Assembly: GCA_017546605.1 (NCBI GenBank)
Contig: JAFYSH010000020.1
Coordinates: 1-48,122 of the forward strand
Direction of reading: 5' to 3'
Origin: Bacteroidales bacterium
GTDB lineage: Bacteria; Bacteroidota; Bacteroidia; Bacteroidales; UBA932
Length of the DNA stretch: 48,122 bases
The notes under the pieces are model-generated. The model worked only from the letters and a program-made list of their open reading frames with translations, was not told where the DNA came from and made no database searches. The position numbers were made by a program, and so were the translations under genes. Positions 1-7,773 of the stretch are shown piece after piece (position 1 is the stretch's first letter; each line of letters begins with the position of its first letter).

Positions 1-1
1 G

Positions 2-412
2 AAGTTTTTGTTGGAGTTGGGCAATGGCTTTACTTTCGTTGCTCGTCAGAAAAGAATACTCATAGAGGATGATGAGTTTTTTGCTGACCTTGTGTTTTAC
101 AATCGCCTGCTGCGCTGCTTTGTGGTAATAGAACTTAAGACTGAGAAACTGACTCATCAGGATCTTGGCCAGTTGCAGATGTATGTGAATTATTATGATC
201 GTGTCGAGAAGACTCCGGATGAAAACCCTACCATAGGAATTCTTCTCTGTACCGCAAAGAATGATACTGTGGTCAAGATGAGCCTTCCGGAAAACAATTC
301 ATCCATATTGGCAAGCCAATATCAGTTGTATCTTCCTACACAGGATCAGCTTAAAACCGAGGTGGAGTCATTGATTCGAATTACAAGCGAAACAGAAAAT
401 CAGGAAAAATAG
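2..412 (+). CDS. YhcG-like PDDEXK nuclease, 3' part only
   Basis: The frame is open from the first bases of the window, so the gene begins upstream and only about the last 136 residues are visible. The segment matches the C-terminal nuclease domain of the YhcG/DUF1016 family: an opening LLELGNGF-FVARQ, then FFADLVFYN with the acidic residue, then VVIELK with the Glu and Lys of the PDDEXK fold, then GILLCTAKND. Family members are putative DNA nucleases often carried on mobile islands and near restriction genes in Bacteroidota. The family assignment is firm; the biological role is not shown by the sequence. The C-terminus looks natural, ending in a short charged tail. Confidence 0.85.
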   Translation, partial: KFLLELGNGFTFVARQKRILIEDDEFFADLVFYNRLLRCFVVIELKTEKLTHQDLGQLQMYVNYYDRVEKTPDENPTIGILLCTAKNDTVVKMSLPENNSSILASQYQLYLPTQDQLKTEVESLIRITSETENQEK

Positions 413-760
413 CTCAATTATCCAAACCTGGGAGCCGGATATTCTACAGCATACCGCCTCATTGAAGCTGGAGAAAGAAAGCAACTGAAAGATAAAATCA
501 GACGAAGCGAATACAGGGAACACAGTTGCATTGCCCATCGTGACACCCTCCGCCAACTCCTGAACGACCAATCGATCTTCATAAACCGAATCCAATACGA
601 AAACGCTGAACGCCTGATAGACTACACCGACAGTACCGATATCATCAAGACAGCCCACTTCCGCAAGGACGGATCAATACGCATAACCGACTCTCCGGAA
701 GTTGTAACACTTCATGATGCGAGGACAAAGAAGAAGGTAAGATGGGAGAAGGTCCGATAA
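413..760 (+). pseudogene. Start-less open frame, remnant of unknown gene
   Basis: Directly after the UAG of the nuclease the same frame stays open for 115 codons to a TAA at 758-760. It has no ATG, GTG or TTG and not a single methionine, yet its composition is protein-like: charged, with runs such as RLIEAGERKQLKDKIRR and RLIDYTDSTD. I do not recognise the family. The simplest reading is the C-terminal stump of a gene whose start was deleted when it was joined behind the nuclease. Readthrough of the UAG is possible but nothing in the sequence demands it. The opposite strand is also open over part of this stretch but looks less protein-like. Confidence 0.4.
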
Positions 761-824
761 TAACCGTTTTGGACTTAGGTTTGACAAACTTCTAAATAAG
801 GAGACAATATTGGAAAAATTATTC

Positions 825-832
825 TATATTTG
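825..832 (+). promoter_or_regulatory. Bacteroidota -7 box (TATATTTG)
   Basis: Exact match to the TAnnTTTG consensus. Transcription would start about 839, the first base of the long inverted repeat that follows. No convincing -33 TTTG is seen at the expected distance. It is the only good promoter upstream of the three-gene operon at 1163-3791. Confidence 0.6.
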
Positions 833-839
833 TTGCGCT

Positions 840-1038
840 TAGCTAGCCCGATGTGGGTTGGGTGGGCGAAAAATACATACGAAGACGTTACTTGACGTTA
901 TTCTTCCGCATCCAAACTTCGCAAACTTGTATCGAGAAGAAGAAACGGCAACGGGAACGTCCATATCGGTGATGACGATTCAGTCACTGCGCTTTCGGCG
1001 TGGGGATTCAGAATATCATCCCTGACGTGGGCTAGCTA
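840..1038 (+). ncRNA. Candidate structured RNA or leader, novel
   Basis: The 199-base stretch is closed by an exact 10-bp inverted repeat, 840-849 (TAGCTAGCCC) with 1029-1038. Inside are several local hairpins: 881-885 with 902-906, 917-920 with 936-939, 969-972 with 984-987, 990-992 with 998-1000, and 1003-1007 with 1018-1022. A perfect -7 box ends 7 bases upstream, so the predicted transcript begins at the closing helix. There is no reading frame of note. It could be a free small RNA, a regulatory leader of the downstream operon, or a small MITE-like element with terminal inverted repeats. I know no RNA family that it matches. Structure was judged by eye, not by energy calculation. Confidence 0.45.
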
Positions 1039-1073
1039 CGTTGCTTATCTTTCTCGATGGGCAGCGAAGGCCT

Positions 1074-1115
1074 GGATGTGGGATAAGCAGAGTAAGACTC
1101 CCACGTCTTTCTTTT
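1074..1115 (+). terminator. Terminator- or attenuator-like hairpin
   Basis: 1074-1083 pairs with 1099-1108 (10 bp including G-U pairs) around a 15-base loop and is followed by a broken T-run (TTCTTTTG). It lies between the structured RNA and the operon start at 1163, where no second promoter is evident. It may end a small RNA or act as an attenuator. Confidence 0.4.
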
Positions 1116-1162
1116 GTGCATCTTCGATTCAGGGAGACTATCGAATAACCACTTCGAACACT

Positions 1163-2437
1163 ATGAAAAAATTATTGCTATTTTTTGTCTGCTTGATTTC
1201 TGTCGGTTATGTTCATGCAGTTGATTCTACTGTCGTTAAAGGGACTCAAGAGCGTATTCTTGACGAACTGATTGAAATTAGGACAGTTCAAGACTCTACT
1301 TATGTGCAAAGGATGAGAGCCTTTGAAGCCAGGAATTCTAATGCGGCCTTGCCTTCAGAGTACTCTGTTTTATCAATGATAAAAGGGAATACCGACAAAG
1401 ATCATTTACGTGACGGATGGAACGTTTATGGTTGGATAGCTTTTTGGATAAGTCTCTTCTCACTTATACTATCATTCATAACATCTTTGTCACAATGGCA
1501 TACTGCAAAGCATACTAAAAATGCGCCGCTTTCAGTACAGAGAGGTAAACTTGCCGATCTGCCTCGACACTTCTATAGGAATATAGTATGCACCATAGCT
1601 ATTATCTTTAAATTCCGCCACCCTTCGAACGGTAAAAGTGCTAGTAGAATGAGATATCCATCTGAATCAAACTTGTTAAAGTTACAGACGTTACCAGATG
1701 ATTTTATTCTGCCTGTTGATAACGAAGAAAGTTCATGCAAAGTAATTCATGAACTTAAACTATTGTTTAGGAATTATAACATGGAAGTTATGGTAGCATC
1801 CGACCATCTTTCTAGACAACAGTTACCTGATGATTCGTTTGTTCAAGATTTTGACAACTTGTTGTTTAAACCATTTTATCTCACAAAACAGACTTTTAAG
1901 TATCAACGTATTTTAAGCCCTAAGATAGACTCTCAAAATAGAGATGCCGTAAAGACTATTATTAATGAGCATTTTACTAAATTAATGGAACCGGATAATC
2001 TGACGATATTACTTATTCCGCTTAATAATAGTTTTTTGAAACAAATGCTTGAATCATCTTTCGCATATTTTGATAATATCGATGCAAAAGGAGCAATCGT
2101 GCGTTCGATGAAGGATGATAAGTGTGCGGCGAACTCATTCGATTCAGTAAGTATAAAGAAATGCGATTTTATAGAAAGTCGTCCAAAAGAACTTCAAGAA
2201 TTTATAGGTGGTATATCAGCTGATAAATCTGAATTCATCAAGTGGTTTAATATAAATTACAGAAACAAAATAAAAGATGAACGAGCAACACTGACTCCTG
2301 ACGAACTATATTATAGTTTGAAGCCATACCTGGATTATCTTTCTCGCGAAAATTGGGAATTTGCAACACTCTTATATTATATGCTGGCTATTGACGTTGC
2401 GATAGAAACAGATCGAATAGGAATGATTAACTACTAA
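1163..2437 (+). CDS. Unknown single-TM protein with signal peptide
   Basis: Not a family I recognise. Starting at ATG 1163 gives 424 residues. An earlier in-frame ATG at 1076 would run through the hairpin and add a non-leader extension, so I reject it. Residues 1-20 look like a signal peptide (MKKLLLFFVCLISVGYVHA). Residues 21-85 are polar, about 86-109 form one strong membrane helix (GWIAFWISLFSLILSFI), and 110-424 are a mixed, probably cytoplasmic domain. The stop is two bases before the kdsA start, so it is translated with the two KDO genes. Base composition is clearly AT-richer than the chromosome beyond 10 kb. It may anchor or sense for the operon; no catalytic motif is visible. Confidence 0.75.
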   Translation: MKKLLLFFVCLISVGYVHAVDSTVVKGTQERILDELIEIRTVQDSTYVQRMRAFEARNSNAALPSEYSVLSMIKGNTDKDHLRDGWNVYGWIAFWISLFSLILSFITSLSQWHTAKHTKNAPLSVQRGKLADLPRHFYRNIVCTIAIIFKFRHPSNGKSASRMRYPSESNLLKLQTLPDDFILPVDNEESSCKVIHELKLLFRNYNMEVMVASDHLSRQQLPDDSFVQDFDNLLFKPFYLTKQTFKYQRILSPKIDSQNRDAVKTIINEHFTKLMEPDNLTILLIPLNNSFLKQMLESSFAYFDNIDAKGAIVRSMKDDKCAANSFDSVSIKKCDFIESRPKELQEFIGGISADKSEFIKWFNINYRNKIKDERATLTPDELYYSLKPYLDYLSRENWEFATLLYYMLAIDVAIETDRIGMINY

Positions 2438-2439
2438 AC

Positions 2440-3195
2440 ATGAGACCATTCTTTATTATAGGTCCTTGCGTGATAGAAGATGCTTCTATAATGAATGAAG
2501 TTGGAAGTCACGTAAAGTATCTTGCATCAAAATATCATGCGGATTTTTATTTCAAGTCATCTTTTGATAAAGCTAATCGTACATCCCTGACCTCTTATAG
2601 GGGGCCGGGGATGATTGCTGGATTACAGGTTTTATCTGATATAAAGGAGCATTGGGGGCTACCAATTGTAACAGATATTCATGAGACATCCCAGGCTTTG
2701 CCAGTGTCAGAGATTGCAGATATTATTCAGATTCCTGCATTTCTGTGTCGTCAAACGGATCTTATTGTTGCTGCCGCAAAGACAGGAAAACCCATTTGTG
2801 TCAAAAAAGGGCAATTCATGTCTGCTTCTGACATGAGATATTCTGTGCAAAAAGCGCACGATTCAGGAGCCGATACAATCTATCTCACGGAGCGTGGAAA
2901 TATGTTCGGGTATAATGACCTTGTTGTAGATTTTCGTAACATCCCTATAATGAAAGAGATCTGCAATGCTGTCGTTATGGATTGTACACATTCCGTTCAG
3001 GTTCCTTGTGAGAATTCCGGAGTTAGTGGAGGGCGGCCACAGTACATAGAATCTATGGCTTTAGCTGCAAAGGCTTTTGGTACAGATGGCTACTTCTTTG
3101 AGGTACATCCTGACCCTAAAGGGGCCTTATGTGACTCAGCGTGTATGCTACAATTAGATAGATTAGAGGATATCGTTCGCAAATTAGTCGATTAA
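2440..3195 (+). CDS. kdsA: 3-deoxy-8-phosphooctulonate synthase (KDO-8-P synthase)
   Basis: Condenses arabinose 5-phosphate with phosphoenolpyruvate to KDO-8-phosphate, the first committed step toward the KDO of lipopolysaccharide. The 251 residues carry the family signatures KSSFDKANR, IPAFLCRQTDL, KKGQF and DFR. Candidate metal ligands C10, H184, E221 and D232 sit one residue off those of the metal-dependent Aquifex aeolicus enzyme, so this is the metal-requiring class. It lies two bases after the membrane protein and two before the isomerase that makes its substrate. KDO-8-P phosphatase and CMP-KDO synthetase are not nearby. Being in an accessory region, it is probably a second copy alongside a housekeeping kdsA, an inference that needs the rest of the genome. 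Confidence 0.93.
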   Translation: MRPFFIIGPCVIEDASIMNEVGSHVKYLASKYHADFYFKSSFDKANRTSLTSYRGPGMIAGLQVLSDIKEHWGLPIVTDIHETSQALPVSEIADIIQIPAFLCRQTDLIVAAAKTGKPICVKKGQFMSASDMRYSVQKAHDSGADTIYLTERGNMFGYNDLVVDFRNIPIMKEICNAVVMDCTHSVQVPCENSGVSGGRPQYIESMALAAKAFGTDGYFFEVHPDPKGALCDSACMLQLDRLEDIVRKLVD

Positions 3196-3197
3196 CT

Positions 3198-3791
3198 ATG
3201 AAAAACGTAAAAGAAGTTTTAAGGAGGTGCATAAAGGAGGAATCTGCTGCTTTACTTTATTTAGCCGATACAATTGATGAAATCGATATTCAGTTTCTTG
3301 ATAAAATTAAAGATTGCAAAGGAAATATTATATTTTCTGGAATCGGCAAAAGTTTTATGGTGGGTAATAAGATTGCCGGTATTCTCTCAAGTATAGGAGT
3401 AACTGCTATATGTATATCTGCAACCGATATGCTGCATGGCAATATTGGTATGTTACGTCCTAATGATGTTTTGATATTAATATCGAATTCAGGTGAGACA
3501 TTAGAGGTTATTGAACTGGTAAAACACCTCAAGTCAATTGGTGATAATACAATATTGTCAATTACAGGAAACAGAGACTCTACATTAGCTAATCTTTCTG
3601 AAATTTCTAAAGAGATCAAGACATCTGAAGCGGGACCATTTGCAATTGTTCCAACATCATCCACAACTGCTGTGATGGCTTATGGCGATGCTTTGGCCAC
3701 AGCCTTGGTACATATTTCGGGTCTACCAATAAGCACATTTCGAACTTATCATCCTGGTGGTAAAATAGCTAGTATGATACATACAGAATAG
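3198..3791 (+). CDS. kdsD: Arabinose-5-phosphate isomerase, SIS domain only
   Basis: Interconverts ribulose 5-phosphate and arabinose 5-phosphate, feeding the KDO-8-P synthase directly upstream. The 197 residues are one SIS fold: GIGKSF (K51), ISNSGET (E100), a conserved E144 region, the PTSSTT phosphate loop and HPGG (H185) line up with KdsD/GutQ/KpsF. The two CBS domains of the full-length enterobacterial enzyme are missing, and the protein ends cleanly after the SIS fold. Single-domain isomerases of this type are known in Bacteroides, so it should be active, but without CBS-mediated control. It is coupled to kdsA by a two-base gap. Confidence 0.9.
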   Translation: MKNVKEVLRRCIKEESAALLYLADTIDEIDIQFLDKIKDCKGNIIFSGIGKSFMVGNKIAGILSSIGVTAICISATDMLHGNIGMLRPNDVLILISNSGETLEVIELVKHLKSIGDNTILSITGNRDSTLANLSEISKEIKTSEAGPFAIVPTSSTTAVMAYGDALATALVHISGLPISTFRTYHPGGKIASMIHTE

Positions 3792-3804
3792 GGTTGTTTT
3801 ACTG

Positions 3805-3836
3805 AAAATCATAGATATAGGGATTTTATGATTTTT
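3805..3836 (+). terminator. AT-rich hairpin after the KDO operon
   Basis: Exact 9-bp inverted repeat, 3805-3813 with 3827-3835, with T residues at its 3' side (3832-3836). It lies 14 bases after the isomerase stop. The stem is weak because it is AT-rich. Confidence 0.5.
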
Positions 3837-3844
3837 ACACGACA

Positions 3845-3852
3845 TATAATTG
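3845..3852 (+). promoter_or_regulatory. Near-consensus -7 box before the NYN gene
   Basis: TATAATTG differs from TAnnTTTG at one position and lies 6 bases before the NYN start codon, so the message would be leaderless or nearly so. Confidence 0.35.
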
Positions 3853-3858
3853 TAGTTT

Positions 3859-4458
3859 ATGCCACACAACGAAAACCAATCAATAGGCGTCTTTATAGAC
3901 GGCGGATATTATGCGAAGATAAACGAGGGCTTTGCAGGGACCCGTGAGGTCAATCTCAGAGCGCTTCTTGACTTTATCTGCAGGAAGATTTCGCAGGACA
4001 ACGGAATCGACAGGAAGCGTTTGTATGTGACCGAGTGTCATTATTATAGGGGGAGATACAGAGCTAACGAGGCAAAATCAAAAAATCTTCTTTACGAAGA
4101 ACGTAAGTTTGAGGATATGCTTATTGAGAATGATGTAATCTTTCATTATAAGCACCTTCGCACTGATCCTAAGGGAGGTGTCATTGAAAAGGGTGTCGAC
4201 ACCTGGTTTGCTCTTGATACATATGAGATGACTCTTTTCCGAGAGTTCGACTTTGTTGTGCTCATCAGCGGAGACGCTGACCATGAAATGCTTGCAAGAA
4301 AGCTCAAGGCATTGAAGACTCATGTTATTCTTCTGACATGGGATCCTGCGAACACGGCATCTACTTCTCGTTTCCTCAAGGAAGAAGTCTGTACGCATAT
4401 CGACATGAATAGCATAATTGCAACTGATTCCTCTTTACTCCAGACCCTTACACTCTAA
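3859..4458 (+). CDS. NYN-domain (PIN-like) nuclease
   Basis: A 199-residue protein of the NYN/LabA (DUF88-like) group, PIN-fold proteins that usually cut RNA with metal-bound aspartates. Visible acidic positions are D14 in VFIDGGY, D114 and D120 in GVDTWFALD, and D139/D141 in LISGDADH, the arrangement expected for an intact active site. No membrane or secretion signal is present. It is the first gene of a two-gene unit, 11 bases before the large AAA+ ATPase, so the ATPase probably works with it. RNA cleavage is inferred from the fold; the target is unknown. Confidence 0.85.
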   Translation: MPHNENQSIGVFIDGGYYAKINEGFAGTREVNLRALLDFICRKISQDNGIDRKRLYVTECHYYRGRYRANEAKSKNLLYEERKFEDMLIENDVIFHYKHLRTDPKGGVIEKGVDTWFALDTYEMTLFREFDFVVLISGDADHEMLARKLKALKTHVILLTWDPANTASTSRFLKEEVCTHIDMNSIIATDSSLLQTLTL

Positions 4459-4469
4459 CCAAAAACTTT

Positions 4470-7400
4470 ATGGCCGAATCCTTTTTTGACTTGAACAACC
4501 CTTTCGAAAAAAAGGTCAGCGAGCGTCTTAACAAATATCTCAATCAGGGTCTGCCCCATGACATGGTGCTGGACATGATCGGGCGTGATTTTCCGTATAT
4601 GGATTCTGATGTGCGGGATCATTGTGAAAATATGGCTTTCATTCATCATTATACCGGGGAAGATGGCAATACTGCCGGTACGTTCAAACGTGTCGCATTG
4701 CTGCACAGCAAATTCAAAGACGAGCCGTTCTACTCTCATCTCGGACAGAAGTTCCATCTTAAGAAAGGAGAAGACCTTTTCGTGGCAGTTCTGGTTGAGA
4801 ATCCGCTGTACCTGTATGACAAAGCCAATGTCCATATGACATTCTATATTGATGACAGACAGGTCAATGAGTTCCGTCATACTATGGCCATGGAGGAGAG
4901 AAGAAATGTCTATTACGTTCCTCTTAATATTTTGGATAACGTAAAATTGACAAATGAGGGTCATACGTCCGTAAAGATTGATGTAGTAGATGAAAATATC
5001 AAGGGAAATATATATAGTATAGAACCGGACATTTACTACGGAGAGACAGATCCAGCCGACGTGTTCACTCTTCATGAGGTGTCAATATATGATGAATATA
5101 CAGGTGCTGAAGGGGATGTGTTTGATCTTGGCCGGCTCGAATCACTTCATATGCGAGTCTCTGTCAATTATACGGATCATTACGATCCGATAGGTAATAT
5201 TGATGGGGTTGTTACGATAAGTCCTTCAGATTCGACAGACAGACGTAATACTTTGGTAAGAAGTATATTTTTAGATGATCTATCCGGTCTTGAAGGATAT
5301 CTCGAAGGAAATAATCCTATATGCAATGTTTCATGTGTCTTCAGTAATACAGATTCCATTCCGTTTTTTAAACCCGAACCGGGTAAATATGTGGTGAACT
5401 TCTTCCTGCTGGATGCTTTGCTATGGAGCAGGGAAATAGAGTTTGTTGAGGTGTCCGAAGAAGACACTGATGAAGACATTGAGGCTGAATCTGAATGTGA
5501 GTCTGATGACGTTGATAAACTTCTTGATGATTGCATCAAGGAAATGGAGGCAGAATATGCCGACACCGTCGAGAAGGAAACTCCAGAGACTCTCGAACAA
5601 ACCCCGGATCCGGAAGTGGACCCATTCGATCATATAGAAGTCATAGGTTTGAATCTCTATAATGTCAATTGCAATGAGGATGACAATGACAGATGTCTTG
5701 ATGAGATGTCTGCACTTGCTCAGACTGCATTTGCTGCTGGTCGTCTCAAGATGCTCTCAGTGATTGGCAAACTGAAAGTACATAAGGACACAGATCTTTT
5801 GAACAGGGATGATCTGTTCAAATGGATTATATACGATCAGACCGGAAGAATGGTGGACTGGCATCATGCTAAGAAGGAGAACGTTATGGACGAACTCTGG
5901 ATCTGTGCTGCTTTTGGAGATTTCTGCAAACAGAATTGGAGCGAGGGAACTTATCGTATCGAACTTAAGTGGCAGGAAACAGCAGTTATCAATACGGTTT
6001 TTACTGTCGGTGACATAGATGTGTCTAGTGACTATGATCCGAAGCTGATCGTCAAACGCGACAATACCATCAGAAATGCTGTGGAGGGCAGTGCCATTGC
6101 CCGGCTTGAGAAGATGGCAGGTCTGAAGGAAGTGAAGGAGAAGGTGCACGCCATGATGAACTTCCATAAGCTGCAGCAGATGCGTGCTGAAGCCGGGCTG
6201 CCGATAAAGCAACCTTGTCTTCATGCAAGATTCTTGGGTAATCCCGGAACGGGAAAGACCACGGTCGCACGGCTTTTGGGCCAGATATATAAGGAGATGG
6301 GAATACTCAGTTCCGGTCATGTTGTACTTGAGGAGAGGAAGAATATGATCGGAAGATACTATGACAGCGAAGGTCAGGCTGTGGATAATGCACTTAACAG
6401 GGCAAAAGGCGGTATCCTTCTGATAGATGAAGCATATAACCTTTATGTCGAAAGTGATGAAAAAGATCCAGGCAGACGTATTCTGGAATGTCTGCTCACA
6501 GCACTCAGTGACGAGAACAATAGAGATTGGATGCTCATTCTTGCGGGATATCCTAAGGAGATGGAGAAGATGCTGGAGTCCAATCCGGGCATTGAATCAA
6601 GAGTCAGCGAGAAGTTCTATTTCCATGATTTAAATGAAGAAGAACTGCTTCAGGTAGCTGAGCTGTATTGTCATGACAATAAATATGAACTCACTGATGA
6701 GGCGAGAGAAAGGTTGAAGGCTGTAATTGCTCGCGATGTTGCTGCGAAGGACAAGAACTTCGGTAACGGAAGATATGTGAATAAGCTGATGGAGACAGCA
6801 ATCAATACCCGTATGGCATCGCGACTCAGCCAGATTTATTCTCCGACATACGACCAGCTGGTTACCATTGAAGCAGATGATATCCCGATCGACGCGGAAG
6901 ATGCAAAGAGAATTTCATCAGAAGGATTTAATGAGGCTGCGATTGATGAGGCATTGAAGAGACTGGATTCCCTTGTGGGACTGGGAAAGGTCAAGAGCGC
7001 AATCCACAATTTTGTGAATATCTCACGATATCTTCATTCACAAGGAGAAAGGTTCCGGGGTAAAGGTTTGCTTAAATGGAATTTCACGGGAAATACAGGT
7101 ACCGGCAAGAGTACTGTAGCTCAGATTCTTGCTGATATCCTCAAGGCCATGAATCTTATCCAGAACAATGAACTTACCGAGATAAAGGGAGAGGAAATCT
7201 TCAATGTGTCTGACTATACTTGTAACGAGGTGATCCGTGATGCGGTGAAGAAATCACGTAGGGGTCTTTTGTTCATCGATGGCGATGCGCCGGAGTTCCG
7301 TTCGAGCCAGTACAGAATGACAAGTGAGCAGGTCAGGTTCAAATTGGCCGCTCTTGCAAGCGACGAGAGTGCTTCCGGAGCGCTTATTATCGCGGAGTGT

Positions 7401-7772
7401 TCTACATCAAACCTGTCGATTGCACATTCTCTTGCTAGCAACGGAATATATGACTTTGACCATACATTCATATTCGACGACTATTCTGCAGACGAGCTTT
7501 ACAGCATCCTGTTGCAATGTCTTGACAAACAGAAGACTACCGTTTCGGAGGAGGCGGAAGTCATATTGAGAGAATATATCCGTAATCTTTGTGCCAACAG
7601 GGAACTTTCGTTCGCTAATGCACGCACTATGAAGAATCTCTCACGTGCGATTTTCGAGACAGTTATCCTGCGTATGAGCGAAAGCCCGGCTCTAAAGGAG
7701 GACCGTGTCGTTCTCGCCAAGGATGTGGAGAGTTTCGTGTGGAAGAAGTTATCTACCAAGATAGGATTTTAA
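4470..7772 (+). CDS. Double AAA+ ATPase of the CbbX/SpoVK type
   Basis: 1100 residues. The N-terminal half (about 70-325 and 390-530) looks like several beta-rich domains joined by a very acidic linker (about 325-385). The C-terminal half holds two CbbX/SpoVK-type AAA+ modules. Module 1 has Walker A GNPGTGKT at 590-597 and Walker B ILLIDEAY with D653/E654. Module 2 has Walker A GNTGTGKS at 874-881, but its Walker B reads LLFIDGD, with G938 where the catalytic Glu belongs, so it may bind ATP without hydrolysing it. Such ATPases remodel or activate partner proteins. The adjoining NYN nuclease is the obvious partner, by inference. The stop codon is one base from the stop of the convergent phosphatase gene. 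Confidence 0.85.
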   Translation: MAESFFDLNNPFEKKVSERLNKYLNQGLPHDMVLDMIGRDFPYMDSDVRDHCENMAFIHHYTGEDGNTAGTFKRVALLHSKFKDEPFYSHLGQKFHLKKGEDLFVAVLVENPLYLYDKANVHMTFYIDDRQVNEFRHTMAMEERRNVYYVPLNILDNVKLTNEGHTSVKIDVVDENIKGNIYSIEPDIYYGETDPADVFTLHEVSIYDEYTGAEGDVFDLGRLESLHMRVSVNYTDHYDPIGNIDGVVTISPSDSTDRRNTLVRSIFLDDLSGLEGYLEGNNPICNVSCVFSNTDSIPFFKPEPGKYVVNFFLLDALLWSREIEFVEVSEEDTDEDIEAESECESDDVDKLLDDCIKEMEAEYADTVEKETPETLEQTPDPEVDPFDHIEVIGLNLYNVNCNEDDNDRCLDEMSALAQTAFAAGRLKMLSVIGKLKVHKDTDLLNRDDLFKWIIYDQTGRMVDWHHAKKENVMDELWICAAFGDFCKQNWSEGTYRIELKWQETAVINTVFTVGDIDVSSDYDPKLIVKRDNTIRNAVEGSAIARLEKMAGLKEVKEKVHAMMNFHKLQQMRAEAGLPIKQPCLHARFLGNPGTGKTTVARLLGQIYKEMGILSSGHVVLEERKNMIGRYYDSEGQAVDNALNRAKGGILLIDEAYNLYVESDEKDPGRRILECLLTALSDENNRDWMLILAGYPKEMEKMLESNPGIESRVSEKFYFHDLNEEELLQVAELYCHDNKYELTDEARERLKAVIARDVAAKDKNFGNGRYVNKLMETAINTRMASRLSQIYSPTYDQLVTIEADDIPIDAEDAKRISSEGFNEAAIDEALKRLDSLVGLGKVKSAIHNFVNISRYLHSQGERFRGKGLLKWNFTGNTGTGKSTVAQILADILKAMNLIQNNELTEIKGEEIFNVSDYTCNEVIRDAVKKSRRGLLFIDGDAPEFRSSQYRMTSEQVRFKLAALASDESASGALIIAECSTSNLSIAHSLASNGIYDFDHTFIFDDYSADELYSILLQCLDKQKTTVSEEAEVILREYIRNLCANRELSFANARTMKNLSRAIFETVILRMSESPALKEDRVVLAKDVESFVWKKLSTKIGF

Positions 7773-7773
7773 G

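Noticed and set aside
840..1115. Retron-type non-coding RNA
   Set aside because: No reverse transcriptase lies in the window; the following genes are a membrane protein and KDO enzymes.
1076..1162. Earlier start for the membrane protein at 1076
   Set aside because: It would translate through the hairpin and hide the signal peptide that begins at 1163.
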